DNA from: Exercitatus varius
GTDB lineage: Bacteria > Pseudomonadota > Gammaproteobacteria > Enterobacterales > Pasteurellaceae
Assembly (NCBI RefSeq): GCF_029577735.1
Contig: NZ_JARQTO010000010.1
Location: 1-64,000 of the forward strand
Direction of reading: 5' to 3'
Length of the DNA stretch: 64,000 nt
Every line of letters begins with the position of its first letter. The stretch's first letter is position 1. Below the pieces are notes generated by a model. The model saw only the letters and a program-made list of their open reading frames with translations, was not told the DNA's origin and ran no database searches. The position numbers and the translations under genes are program-made. Positions 45,224-54,299 of this stretch are shown one piece after another.

Positions 45224-45266
45224 TAAAGTGCGGGCAAAAAACAACGCATTTTTTGCCCGCACTTTA
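45224..45266. terminator. Perfect inverted uptake-signal hairpin after nagA
   Basis: TAAAGTGCGGGCAAAAAA (45224-45241), 7-nt loop, TTTTTTGCCCGCACTTTA (45249-45266): an 18-bp perfect stem. The signal is the variant AAGTGCGGG on both arms. Located 30 bp after the nagA stop, working as its terminator and possibly bidirectionally with serS upstream region. Confidence 0.8.
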
Positions 45267-45295
45267 CGACTGACGGCGACGGAATTTATCGATAT

Positions 45296-46462
45296 TTAAA
45301 AGGTGAATTTCACGTGCGGTGAAAATTCCGTCCATTTTCCGTTTACCGCACTGGCTAAAACGCGGAAATCATGGCTGAAAACCGTCAGATTGGCAATTTT
45401 ACCCGCTTCGACGGAACCCAGAAAATCCGCGACACCGACGGCTTCGGCCGGATACAGATTCGCCATGCGTAAGGCTTCGTCTAAAGGAATACCGACTTCT
45501 TTCACGAGATTGCCGACGCTTTCGATCATGGTTATCGCCGAACCGCCTAAGGTGCCGTTGCCGTCAAAACATTTGCCGTCGCGCACATAAACCGTGGTGC
45601 CGACAAAATCAAATCGGACGATATCCGACCCTGCCGCCGCCGTGGCGTCGGTGACCAGATACAATTTTTTGCCTTTACAGCGTTTGGCAATGCTGATGTT
45701 GCCGAATTCCACATGCAAACCGTCCGCAATAATGCCGGCGTAAACCTTGTCTTCCTCCAGCACCGCGCCGACGACGCCCATTTCCCGCCCGGATTTCACC
45801 GGCGACATGGCGTTATGTAAATGCGTAGCCAAGGTGGCGCCGAGGGCAAACGCCTGTTTAGTTTGTCGGTAAGATGCGTCGGAATGCCCCACCGCCACTC
45901 GAATACCTTTTTTCACAAAATCGGCGATAAAACGAGCGGTGGCATTTTCCGGTGCAATGGTCATAACACGGATAACATCGGCGTTTTCAGTTAAAAAATC
46001 GTACATTTCCGGGGAAATTTCCCGCACGAATTCCGCTTGGTGGACGCCTTTTTTGGCTAAGCTGATATAAGGTCCTTCTAAATGCAGGCCCAGCGCCTGA
46101 TTGCGGTATTGCGCCAAATATTCTCGCATAATTTTGACCGCACTTTTCATGCCTTCATCGGTTGCGGTAATAAAAGTCGGCAAATAACTGGTGGTGCCCG
46201 AACGCAGATTGGTTTGCTGCATAATTTCCAGCGTTTTTACCGAAATATCGCCGTTAAACATGACTCCGCCGCAGCCGTTCAGCTGCAAATCGATGAAGCC
46301 GGCGGTCAGATTATGCCCCTGCAAATCCACCGAAGATAGCCCGGCGGGCACATCTTCTTCACGTACAACGGCCACAATGCGATCGTTTTCCACAATCACC
46401 GCATGGCCGTAAAGCACTGCCGTGCCGGTATAAATTACGCCGTTGATCAACGCATATTTCAT
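45296..46462 (-). CDS. nagA: N-acetylglucosamine-6-phosphate deacetylase
   Basis: 388 residues from ATG at 46462 with GGAGAG upstream. A longer frame starting at 46507 would run into rarA. Amidohydrolase removing acetate from GlcNAc-6-phosphate in amino-sugar catabolism and peptidoglycan recycling. Metal and catalytic residues: HLEGP (Glu at 129), GHSDAS (His at 193), HLHNAM (His at 214 and 216), VTDATAAAG (Asp at 272). No nagB, nagE or nagC is adjacent. Its place between rarA and serS differs from E. coli. Confidence 0.95.
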   Translation of the reverse strand: MKYALINGVIYTGTAVLYGHAVIVENDRIVAVVREEDVPAGLSSVDLQGHNLTAGFIDLQLNGCGGVMFNGDISVKTLEIMQQTNLRSGTTSYLPTFITATDEGMKSAVKIMREYLAQYRNQALGLHLEGPYISLAKKGVHQAEFVREISPEMYDFLTENADVIRVMTIAPENATARFIADFVKKGIRVAVGHSDASYRQTKQAFALGATLATHLHNAMSPVKSGREMGVVGAVLEEDKVYAGIIADGLHVEFGNISIAKRCKGKKLYLVTDATAAAGSDIVRFDFVGTTVYVRDGKCFDGNGTLGGSAITMIESVGNLVKEVGIPLDEALRMANLYPAEAVGVADFLGSVEAGKIANLTVFSHDFRVLASAVNGKWTEFSPHVKFTF

Positions 46463-46487
46463 TTTTCTCTCCAAAACCGAATAACGT

Positions 46488-47831
46488 TTATTTTTTCCAG
46501 CGAACATTTTCGCTCTGTCGATCCAATTCCCGCAACCAATCCAATTTTTCTTTAATCTTAATTTCCATGCCGCGCGAACTCGGGAAATAAAGTTGCGTAT
46601 CTTTCAAGGCTTCGGGAAAATAATTTTCTCCCGCGGCATAAGCGTTCGGTTCATCGTGAGCATAACGATATTCCGCATGATTACCCAATTCTTTCATCAA
46701 CTGCGTCGGCGCGTTGGTTAAATGGCGCGGCACGTCATAATCCGGCGATTGTTTCGCCAACGCTTTCGCCGCTTTGAAGGCGAGATAAACGGCGTTACTT
46801 TTCGGCGCCGCCGCAAGATACACAATGGCTTGGGCAATGGCGCGTTCGCCTTCCGCCGCGCCCACCCGGGTGAAGCAGTCCCAAGCGCTCAACGCCACCT
46901 GCATGGCGCGCGGATCCGCGTTGCCGATATCTTCGGAGGCGATGGCCAGCAAACGCCGCGCCACATACAGCGGATCGCCGCCGGCGGTGATAATGCGGGC
47001 ATACCAATACAACGCCGCATCGGGCGCGGAACCGCGAATGGATTTATGCACGGCGGAAATCAAATCATAAAAACGATCGCCGCCCTTATCGAATCTGGCT
47101 TGCCGCTCGCCCAACACTTCCGTCAGTAAAGTGCGGTCGATTTTTTTACCGTTTTTGTCTTCTTCCGCCATATCCGCCATTAATTCCAGACAATTCAACG
47201 CCAGACGGGCGTCGCCGTTGACGTATTCCGCCAGCAAACGCAGCAAATCCGCTTCCAAATTTAACCGCATTTTACCCAAACCGCGTTCTTCATCCGCCAC
47301 CGCTTGCTGCAAAACCTGTTCCACGTCCGCCGTAGTCAGGGATTTCAGAACGTACACCCGCGCCCGCGACAATAAGGCGTTGTTCAATTCAAAAGAAGGA
47401 TTTTCCGTGGTTGCGCCGATAAAAATAACGGTGCCGTCTTCAATGTGCGGCAAAAAGGCGTCCTGCTGACTTTTATTGAAACGATGGACCTCGTCCACAA
47501 ACAAAATAGTTTGACGATCCGCCAAGCGGTTCCGTTTCGCCCGCTCAATGGCTTCGCGGATCTCTTTCACGCCGGAAGTGACGGCGGAAAGGCGTTCCAC
47601 TTCCGCATTAATACGATGAGCGATAATTTCCGCCAAAGTGGTTTTACCTGTGCCCGGCGGCCCCCATAAAATCATGGAATGCGCGTGACCGGCCTCTATC
47701 GCCCGACGTAACGGCTTGCCCTTGCCGATCAAATGCTGCTGTCCGCAATATTCATCCAACGTACGCGGGCGCATGCGGGCAGCAAGAGGGCGAAAATCAT
47801 TTTCGGCAAAATCGAAATTCAGGTTAGCCAT
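46488..47831 (-). CDS. rarA: Replication-associated recombination protein A (MgsA)
   Basis: 447 residues, E. coli 447. AAA+ ATPase that acts at stalled replication forks. Walker A LWGPPGTGKTTL (56-67), Walker B TILFVDEVHRFNKSQQ, sensor IGATTENPSFELN and the C-terminal tetramerisation region SDVY-type KAAKALAKQSPDYDVPRHL. Conserved neighbour of lolA. Confidence 0.95.
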   Translation of the reverse strand: MANLNFDFAENDFRPLAARMRPRTLDEYCGQQHLIGKGKPLRRAIEAGHAHSMILWGPPGTGKTTLAEIIAHRINAEVERLSAVTSGVKEIREAIERAKRNRLADRQTILFVDEVHRFNKSQQDAFLPHIEDGTVIFIGATTENPSFELNNALLSRARVYVLKSLTTADVEQVLQQAVADEERGLGKMRLNLEADLLRLLAEYVNGDARLALNCLELMADMAEEDKNGKKIDRTLLTEVLGERQARFDKGGDRFYDLISAVHKSIRGSAPDAALYWYARIITAGGDPLYVARRLLAIASEDIGNADPRAMQVALSAWDCFTRVGAAEGERAIAQAIVYLAAAPKSNAVYLAFKAAKALAKQSPDYDVPRHLTNAPTQLMKELGNHAEYRYAHDEPNAYAAGENYFPEALKDTQLYFPSSRGMEIKIKEKLDWLRELDRQSENVRWKK

Positions 47832-47873
47832 AATGGAATCCCTTACGGAAGGTTGAAAAATGGAGATTTATAC

Positions 47874-47902
47874 AAAGAAAGAGTGGGCGCGCCGCCCACT
47901 TT
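47874..47902 (-). terminator. Terminator of lolA
   Basis: Minus strand AGTGGGCG, loop GCG, CGCCCACT, then CTTTCTTT. Lies in the 77-bp gap between lolA and rarA, 9 bp past the lolA stop. Confidence 0.75.
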
Positions 47903-47908
47903 ATGCCG

Positions 47909-48618
47909 TTATTTTTTCTTTTTGCGCTGATCGTCGAATTCCGCGCCTTTCGGCACGCTGAAGCTGAATACGCTATCCGCAATATTGTTATTGTTAATAT
48001 TGCGCAGCATATACAGATTGGATTGCCCGTCTTTTTCGATGGTGCTGAATCCTTTAAGAACGCCGTTACCGTCGATACGAATGTCAAACTGTTTGATATT
48101 GCTGTTTTTCGCTTTCGGTTTTAACACGAAAGTATCGGAATTCTGTTGCACGTTATATTGATTCCAGTGACTCGGATCATTGCTGGTCAGCAACACGAAC
48201 GGCGTATTATTCACCGCGTCGCTCACCCAGTTCGCCGTCACCTGTTCGACGAACGGGTCATAAAACCAAAGGGTTTTACCGTCCGCAATAATTTGCGTTT
48301 CCTGCGGTTTTTTATTATCCATGCGAAACAGATTCGGGCGCTTGATTTGAATTTTGCCGCTTCCCTGCTGCACCTGTTTACCGTTTGCCGAACTCACGTT
48401 CTGAGTGAAATCCGCGCTAAACACGCTCACTTTCTGCAAACGCGTTTGCAACTCGTCTGCCGCATCCGCCAAAGCCAAAGGCGCCGTCAGCGCTAAGGTT
48501 AAAAGTGCGGTCACAAAAAGCAGCGCTTTTTGAACGTTGGCTNNGCTTTGCCAACGGTGGCGAAGCCATAAGTAATCGCACTGGCGATTACGCATAAATT
48601 TTTCACTGTTTTTTTCAT
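47909..48618 (-). CDS. lolA: Outer-membrane lipoprotein carrier protein, with assembly gap in 5' end
   Basis: Periplasmic chaperone that ferries lipoproteins from LolCDE to LolB. The mature part is clear: DAADELQTRLQKVSVFSADFTQ, KRPNLFRMDNKKPQETQII, GKTLWFYDPFVEQVT, NNTPFVLLTSND. The ATG at 48618 has AAAGGAAAGCGAC upstream. NN at 48543-48544 sits where GGCAAAGC and AGCCAAC meet; the copies at 42756 and 54361 read GGCAAAGCCAAC. Removing these five surplus bases gives one 234-residue frame with an N-terminus MKKTVKNLCVIASAITYGFA, followed by the conventional signal core KALLFVTALLTLALTAPLAL. The first ~25 residues are encoded by the dispersed repeat. Confidence 0.9.
48499..48615 (-). repeat. 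Three-hairpin dispersed repeat, copy B, inside the 5' end of lolA
   Basis: On the minus strand: AAAAAAACAGTGAAAAATTT, GTAATCGC-CAGT-GCGATTAC (perfect), GGCTTCGCCACCG-TTGGCAAAGC, then CAACGTTCAAAAAGCGCTGC and TTTTTGTGACCGCACTTTTA. The third hairpin is disrupted here (AGCGCTG in place of AACGTTG). It contains the NN gap. It starts one base after the lolA initiation codon, so it is translated. Confidence 0.9.
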
Positions 48619-48656
48619 GTCGCTTTCCTTTTAAAAATTTAGCCGTTCGCTCACAA

Positions 48657-51473
48657 TTAATAATCCGATGAGGTATTGCGCACCAATAATTCCCGTTTAC
48701 CGTTACGCATTTCGGACACGATGCCCTGTTGTTCCATTTGTTCCATAATATTTGCCGCACGGTTGAAGCCCACTTTCAGCCGACGCTGAATAAATGAGGT
48801 GGAAGTCATCCCCGTGCTGCTAACCACTTCCACCGCTTTATCGAACAGCGGATCGAGCTCGTCGTCCGACGCGCCATAACCTTCTTCGTTATCCGCTTCA
48901 TCCTCTTCCGAACTTTCCAGAATCGAAGAAATATAATTCGGTTTACCCCGCGCCCGCCAGTCGTCCGCCACGCGGTTTACTTCGTCATCGGTCATAAATG
49001 CGCCGTGTACCCGCATTAATTCCGTGGTTCCGTTCGCCAGATACAGCATATCGCCACGCCCCAGCAGCGCTTCCGCGCCGTTTTGATCCAAAATCGTACG
49101 CGAGTCGTTACGTTGCACTACGGTAAAAGCGATACGGCTTGGAATATTGGATTTAATCAATCCGGTAATCACATCAACGGACGGACGCTGAGTCGCCAAA
49201 ATCACATGAATGCCCACCGCGCGCGCCTTTTGGGTTAACCGTGCAATCAATTCTTCAATTTGTTTGCCCGCCACCATCATTAAATCGGCAAATTCATCCA
49301 CGATTAATACGATGTAATTCAGGCGTTCCAGAATCGGCGGCGTGGTATCCATGCTGTCCGACGGCTTCCATAACGGATCAGGAATCACCACGCCTTCCGC
49401 GCGATAAGCGTCAATCCGTTCGTTGAAACCTTCGATATTGCGTACCCGCAATTTCGCCAGCAACTGATAACGGCGTTCCATTTCATCCACGCACCAACGT
49501 AAAGCGTTGGCCGCTTTTTTCATGTCCGTCACCACTTCCGTCAGCAAATGCGGAATACCGTTGTACACGGACAACTCCACCACTTTCGGGTCAATCATGA
49601 TGAACTTCACTTCTTCCGGTTTCACCCGATAGAGCAAGCTCAGAATCATGGTGTTGATGCCGACGGATTTCCCCGAACCGGTGGAGCCCGCCACCAACAG
49701 ATGCGGGGTTCTCGCCAAATCGATGACCACCGGTTTGCCGCTGATATCTTTGCCTAACGCCATCGGTAAAAGTGCGGTAGAATTTCGGAACGTTTCACTG
49801 TCCAATACATCGCGCAAATAAACGTTCTGGCGTTTTGCATTCGGCGTTTCGATACCGATATACGGCTTGCCCGGAATGGTTTCCGCCACCCGAATCGCCT
49901 TAAATGTCAGCGCCCGCGCCAAATCGGTATCGATACTGGTGACTTTCGACGCTTTCACGCCGGGTTGCAACTCAAGTTCATAACGGGTCACCACCGGCCC
50001 GACCAACACGTCTTTCACCGTTGCTTTGACATTGAAATCGCGTAAACGTTGTTCAATTCGCTGCGAAGTAGCACGCAATTCGGTTTCCGTCACATTGACG
50101 GTTTGACTGGAATGCTGATCCAACAAATCCAGACTCGGCATATCCGTGGTCGGTTTTTCCGGCGCTTTGTGATCGCCGAACAACGCAATCGCCTGATCGA
50201 TGGAAATCGTGCGCAAACCCGGGAGCGCGTCGGATTCCGTCGGCGACTCCGCCAAACTGATTCCCATTTCCTGCGCTTTAATCTGACGCGCCTGCTCACG
50301 CGCCGCTTCCTGTTGGGCAAACTGCGCCGCTAATTCGGCATCGTCATCTAATTCCTCTTCAATTTTCTCGAAAAGTGCGGTCGGTTTTTTATCGATTTTT
50401 CCCATCACTTCAACCGGCTCAACTACGCCGGCGGCGGAAAGCGGATTAGCCGTCTGTCGCGTATCGGTTGACGGCATTAATTTTACTTCGGGAATATGCA
50501 CGGAATCCGAATCATCCGAAGCAAACATATCGGCCGTTTCCGCTGCATTTGACGCGCCGTTTTGGATAAAAGCCGGCCGCAGGCCCGATTGTTCCGCGAC
50601 ATGCCGCGCGTCCTGAGCTTCATCGTCGTAAGAATAATCGTCGCCGGCAATACTCACATGAGGCAAATTCTGATCCGCGCCCAAATCATAGGCGTCGAAT
50701 TTTTCCAGCATATCGGCGTTATCGACGCTGATCGGAGCGGTTTTATCCTCTTGCGCCGTCTCCAGGCCCGAAATATGAACGGACGAGGAATCGTTATATG
50801 CCGGCACCGAAATAGCCGTTTCATTCTCAGCCCGTTCCGTTTCCGTCGAAGTCGTAAATTCCTCGCCATTCGGCTGCGCATTTTCAGGCGATGCCGGCCG
50901 TTCGTTCTGCATGGTAATCCAATTATAAAACGCCACCAGCAGACGAATTAATGAGGCGCCGGAACAAAACACGAAACCGAGAACGGTCAACGCCACGCCG
51001 AATAATAAAATGCCGAATTTCCCCATAACCGGAAACAAGTGTTTCACCAAGCTGCCGCCAAGCACGCCGCCGGCCAAATGGTAAGGCGTATTATTCAGCA
51101 ATAATGCGCAAAGTGCGGTGGCACCCAGCATAAATGTGACAAACCCGAACATGCGCAAACTGAAACGCGTCCAGGTCAGGCTGTCCACACGCTTGGTGCG
51201 AATAAAATAAATCGGGGTGATACAGATCAAAAACGGTAAAAGATGTCCGACGTCGCCAAAGAACGTAAAAAACAGATCCACTACCCAAGCACCCAGTTTA
51301 CCGGCTTTATTAATGATTTCGGGTTGATAACCGGACACCGACCAAGCGCTGTCAAAAGGACTGTAACTGGACCAGGCAATAATCAAATAAAACCCGAAAA
51401 CTGCGGTCAATCCTAAAATCAATTCCACCAAATAATGTTTCGGCGAAAAACCTTCCGTTATTTTTCTAATCAT
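48657..51473 (-). CDS. ftsK: DNA translocase FtsK
   Basis: 938 residues. Couples chromosome dimer resolution to division at the septum. N-terminus: four transmembrane segments (about 15-175). A linker of about 320 residues rich in Asp/Glu/Ser, shorter than in E. coli. Motor: Walker A VAGSTGSGKSVGIN near 595, Walker B IVLIVDEFADLMMV, RAVGIHVILATQRPSVDVITG. C-terminal gamma winged helix DPLFDKAVEVVSSTGMTSTS to GIVSEMRNGKREL, which reads KOPS and activates XerD. Two bp after lrp; lolA follows. Confidence 0.96.
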   Translation of the reverse strand: MIRKITEGFSPKHYLVELILGLTAVFGFYLIIAWSSYSPFDSAWSVSGYQPEIINKAGKLGAWVVDLFFTFFGDVGHLLPFLICITPIYFIRTKRVDSLTWTRFSLRMFGFVTFMLGATALCALLLNNTPYHLAGGVLGGSLVKHLFPVMGKFGILLFGVALTVLGFVFCSGASLIRLLVAFYNWITMQNERPASPENAQPNGEEFTTSTETERAENETAISVPAYNDSSSVHISGLETAQEDKTAPISVDNADMLEKFDAYDLGADQNLPHVSIAGDDYSYDDEAQDARHVAEQSGLRPAFIQNGASNAAETADMFASDDSDSVHIPEVKLMPSTDTRQTANPLSAAGVVEPVEVMGKIDKKPTALFEKIEEELDDDAELAAQFAQQEAAREQARQIKAQEMGISLAESPTESDALPGLRTISIDQAIALFGDHKAPEKPTTDMPSLDLLDQHSSQTVNVTETELRATSQRIEQRLRDFNVKATVKDVLVGPVVTRYELELQPGVKASKVTSIDTDLARALTFKAIRVAETIPGKPYIGIETPNAKRQNVYLRDVLDSETFRNSTALLPMALGKDISGKPVVIDLARTPHLLVAGSTGSGKSVGINTMILSLLYRVKPEEVKFIMIDPKVVELSVYNGIPHLLTEVVTDMKKAANALRWCVDEMERRYQLLAKLRVRNIEGFNERIDAYRAEGVVIPDPLWKPSDSMDTTPPILERLNYIVLIVDEFADLMMVAGKQIEELIARLTQKARAVGIHVILATQRPSVDVITGLIKSNIPSRIAFTVVQRNDSRTILDQNGAEALLGRGDMLYLANGTTELMRVHGAFMTDDEVNRVADDWRARGKPNYISSILESSEEDEADNEEGYGASDDELDPLFDKAVEVVSSTGMTSTSFIQRRLKVGFNRAANIMEQMEQQGIVSEMRNGKRELLVRNTSSDY

Positions 51474-51474
51474 G

Positions 51475-51963
51475 TTATTTCAACTGTAAAAAATTCGTCT
51501 GTTTCACTTCTTCCATAACCACATAAGTGCGGGTGTCATTCACGCCGGGCAAGCGCAGCAACGTCGTGCCCAGCAATTTGCGGTATGCCGCCATATCGGC
51601 AACCCGGGTTTTCAGTAAATAATCGAAATCGCCGGAAACCAAATGGCATTCCTGAATTTCATCCAGCGCCTGAACGGCGGCGTTAAATTCTTCAAATACG
51701 TCCGGTTTACCGCGAATCAGGGTGATTTCCACGATCACCAGCAACGGCGCATCCAGTAATTCCGGATTTAACAGCGCACGGTATCCCATAATCACGCCTT
51801 GCTTTTCCAGGCGTTTTACCCGTTCAAGACAAGGCGTCGGCGACAACCCCACTTTCTTGGATAAATCGATATTCGAGATTTTTCCGTTACGTTGGAGTTC
51901 ATTTAAAATTTTGATATCAATAGCATCAAGAGCTTTAGGCAATTTTTTATCCACAAAATTCAC
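51475..51963 (-). CDS. lrp: Leucine-responsive regulatory protein (Lrp/AsnC family)
   Basis: 162 residues, E. coli 164. N-terminal winged HTH (AIDIKILNELQRNGKISNIDLSKKVGLSPTPCLERVKRLEKQGVI) and C-terminal RAM ligand domain (GKPDVFEEFNAAVQALDEIQECHLVSGDFDYLLKTRV). Global regulator of amino-acid metabolism in enterics; regulon here unknown. A palindrome upstream (51994-52014) may be its own operator. Almost abuts ftsK. Confidence 0.92.
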   Translation of the reverse strand: MNFVDKKLPKALDAIDIKILNELQRNGKISNIDLSKKVGLSPTPCLERVKRLEKQGVIMGYRALLNPELLDAPLLVIVEITLIRGKPDVFEEFNAAVQALDEIQECHLVSGDFDYLLKTRVADMAAYRKLLGTTLLRLPGVNDTRTYVVMEEVKQTNFLQLK

Positions 51964-51993
51964 CGATTAATAGAATAAAATCCTGTCAAGTGT

Positions 51994-52014
51994 ACATGAT
52001 TTTTCATCATGTAT
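51994..52014. promoter_or_regulatory. Palindrome between lrp and the 114-residue gene
   Basis: TACATGAT-TTTTC-ATCATGTA, a perfect 8-bp dyad with 5-bp spacer, about 30 bp upstream of the lrp ATG and 95 bp upstream of the divergent gene. The size and position suit a dimeric HTH regulator such as Lrp; inferred. Confidence 0.45.
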
Positions 52015-52108
52015 CAGCATATTAGTCAATAATATTTCCCTATTTTTATGTATTTTTAATTCCGTTTATCGGCGTATAGTTAATCGGTAAAAGTCAGAAG
52101 GAGCAAAA

Positions 52109-52453
52109 ATGAACGATTCGAACAATCCGTTTCAGGCCAAATGGTCGATTATCGGAAATACTCTTTGTTTGGGACACTGGGACATTTCTTACCAAGGTCT
52201 GCCCGTCATGTTGCCGGAACATAAACGTAGCGAAGATATGGGCACGGACGGCATTTATAACTTTATCGATCCCGAAGACGAGTTATACCGCGAAGGGCTG
52301 GGCGAGGACGACTGGATTATCGAAAACGCCGACTGGCTGGCAGATGTGTTTATCGAGCACAATATTCCCATTGAAGAACAAACCATGCGTCATTTTTATC
52401 GCGCGGTAAACAAAGAAGACTGGCGTTGCGGCAGCTGCGGAGGATGTATTTAG
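52109..52453 (+). CDS. Unrecognised acidic protein with C-terminal CxxCxxC
   Basis: 114 residues, ATG at 52109 with AAGGAGC upstream. Sequence begins MNDSNNPFQAKWSIIGNTLC, has an acidic middle (IDPEDELYREGLGEDDWIIENADWLADV) and ends WRCGSCGGCI with cysteines at 107, 110 and 113, which could bind metal or be redox-active. No signal peptide or membrane segment. No family recognised. It occupies the place between lrp and cydD where trxB stands in E. coli. Function unknown. Confidence 0.75.
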   Translation: MNDSNNPFQAKWSIIGNTLCLGHWDISYQGLPVMLPEHKRSEDMGTDGIYNFIDPEDELYREGLGEDDWIIENADWLADVFIEHNIPIEEQTMRHFYRAVNKEDWRCGSCGGCI

Positions 52454-52538
52454 GTTTTAAGTGCATGTTTTTCTGAAATCCTGTAAAATTCTCCGAATTA
52501 ATTCAAGCATTAACTACTGAATTCTACTTTAAACGCAC

Positions 52539-54299
52539 ATGGAAAAATCTCGTCAAAAATATCTGTTTAAATGGCTGCGTTCGCAGCAAAAGCCCATCAA
52601 AAAAGAACTGAATCTGAATATCCTGCTGGCGACCCTTTCCTCATTGATTTTAGTGGCTCAAACCTGGTTATTGGCCTCGTTACTGCACGCTTTAATTATC
52701 GAACACAGCGCCCGTTCTGCGCTGATTCCGCAATTTATCGGTCTGTTTATCTGCTTTGCCTTGCGCGCCGGCATACTTTATATACGGGAAAAAATCGGCT
52801 TCAAGTGCGGTCAAAAATTACGCAATTTTATTCGGCGACAAATTCTGGAAAAAATTCATGCCGTCGGCCCTGCCGTCATCAACGGCAAATCGGCGGGCGG
52901 CTGGGCGACGCTGATGTTGGAACAAGTGGAAAATCTGCATAATTTTTATGCCCGTTACCTGCCGCAGCAAATATTATCCGTCATCGTGCCGTGCGTTATT
53001 CTGATTGCAGTATTTCCGTTAAACTGGGCCGCCGGCTTAATCATGCTGCTCACCGCGCCGCTGGTTCCGGTATTTATGATTTTGGTCGGCATTGCCGCCG
53101 CCGATAAAAGCCAGCGGAACATGGACACGCTGGCAAAACTGAGCGCGCAATTTTTAGATCGTCTGCGCGGACTGGAAACCTTGCATCTTTTTGACCGCAC
53201 TTCGGAACAAACCCGGCATATCGAACAAGCCACGGAAGATTTCCGCAAAACCACCATGGACGTATTAAAAATGGCGTTTTTGTCTTCCGCCGTGTTGGAG
53301 TTTTTCACCTCAATTTCCATCGCCGTTATGGCGGTGTATTTCGGTTTCAGCTATTTGGGGCAAATCGAATTCGGCCAACTTTCCGCCGGCATGACCTTGT
53401 TCGTCGGCTTTTTCTGCTTAATTCTCGCGCCGGAATTTTATCAACCTTTGCGGGATTTGGGCGCTTATTATCACGATCGTTCCGCCGCCATCGGCGCGGC
53501 GGACGCCATCGTGGACTTTTTAGACACGGAAACCGCGTCACAACGCCGGCAAAATATTCAAATTCCTCATAAAAGTGCGGTCGATATTTCGGCAGAAAAT
53601 TTAGTGGTGCTTTCACCGCAAGGCAAGCCGTTAACTCAACCGCTCACCTTCCGTATTCCGGCCGGCAGTCATACGGCGCTGGTGGGGCAAAGCGGCGCGG
53701 GAAAAACTTCTCTGATGAACGTTTTACTGGGTTTTCTGAATTATGAAGGAAGCCTGAAAATTAACGGCGTAGAACTCAGCCAAGCGGATATCGCCGCCTG
53801 GCGCCGGCAAATTGCCTGGGTGGGACAAAATCCGTTGTTGTTGCACGGTTCTATTTTAGATAATCTGTTGCTCGGCGATATTCAGGCCACGCAAGCAGAA
53901 ATCGACGCCGCACTGCAACAAGCGAATGCCAAAGAATTCACCGATAAATTAGGTTTAAACAGCGAAATTAAAGACGGCGGTTTAGGCGTTTCCGTCGGGC
54001 AAGCGCAACGTTTAGCCGTCGCCCGCGCGTTGTTGCGCAAAGGCAGTTTGCTGTTATTGGACGAACCGACGGCAAGCCTGGACGCACAATCGGAAAATCA
54101 GGTGTTGCAGGCGCTGAACGCCATTGATTGCGCACACACTACGCTGATGATTACTCACCGCATTGAAGATTTAAAACACAGCGATCAAATTCTGGTGATG
54201 CGACAAGGACAAATCGTTCAGCAAGGACGTTTTGAGGAATTAAGCCGGCAAGGTTATTTTGCGGAACTGCTCAATCGGCGAAATCAGGATATTCAATAA
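52539..54299 (+). CDS. cydD: Heterodimeric ABC exporter subunit CydD
   Basis: 586 residues. With CydC exports glutathione and cysteine (heme-linked) to the periplasm, needed for cytochrome bd assembly. N-terminal six-helix ABC-transmembrane domain (about 25-315), C-terminal ATPase with Walker A VGQSGAGKTS (about 385), a modified signature GVSVGQAQRLAVARALL, and Walker B LLLDEPTASLD. The signature VSVGQ departs from LSGGQ, common in one half of heterodimers. Its stop touches repeat copy C. Confidence 0.94.
   Translation: MEKSRQKYLFKWLRSQQKPIKKELNLNILLATLSSLILVAQTWLLASLLHALIIEHSARSALIPQFIGLFICFALRAGILYIREKIGFKCGQKLRNFIRRQILEKIHAVGPAVINGKSAGGWATLMLEQVENLHNFYARYLPQQILSVIVPCVILIAVFPLNWAAGLIMLLTAPLVPVFMILVGIAAADKSQRNMDTLAKLSAQFLDRLRGLETLHLFDRTSEQTRHIEQATEDFRKTTMDVLKMAFLSSAVLEFFTSISIAVMAVYFGFSYLGQIEFGQLSAGMTLFVGFFCLILAPEFYQPLRDLGAYYHDRSAAIGAADAIVDFLDTETASQRRQNIQIPHKSAVDISAENLVVLSPQGKPLTQPLTFRIPAGSHTALVGQSGAGKTSLMNVLLGFLNYEGSLKINGVELSQADIAAWRRQIAWVGQNPLLLHGSILDNLLLGDIQATQAEIDAALQQANAKEFTDKLGLNSEIKDGGLGVSVGQAQRLAVARALLRKGSLLLLDEPTASLDAQSENQVLQALNAIDCAHTTLMITHRIEDLKHSDQILVMRQGQIVQQGRFEELSRQGYFAELLNRRNQDIQ

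Noticed and set aside
45131..45295. A small gene between serS and nagA
   Set aside because: The region is mostly the perfect uptake-signal hairpin and AT-rich leader.
47824..48087. 87-codon minus-strand frame overlapping the 3' end of lolA
   Set aside because: Out of frame with lolA and unsupported; lolA coding is clear.
47909..48618. lolA as frameshifted or truncated, starting at an internal ATG in the repeat (MRNRQCDYLWLRHRWQS)
   Set aside because: That start uses a wrong frame made continuous only by the NN; the repeat consensus gives a cleaner frame from ATG 48618.
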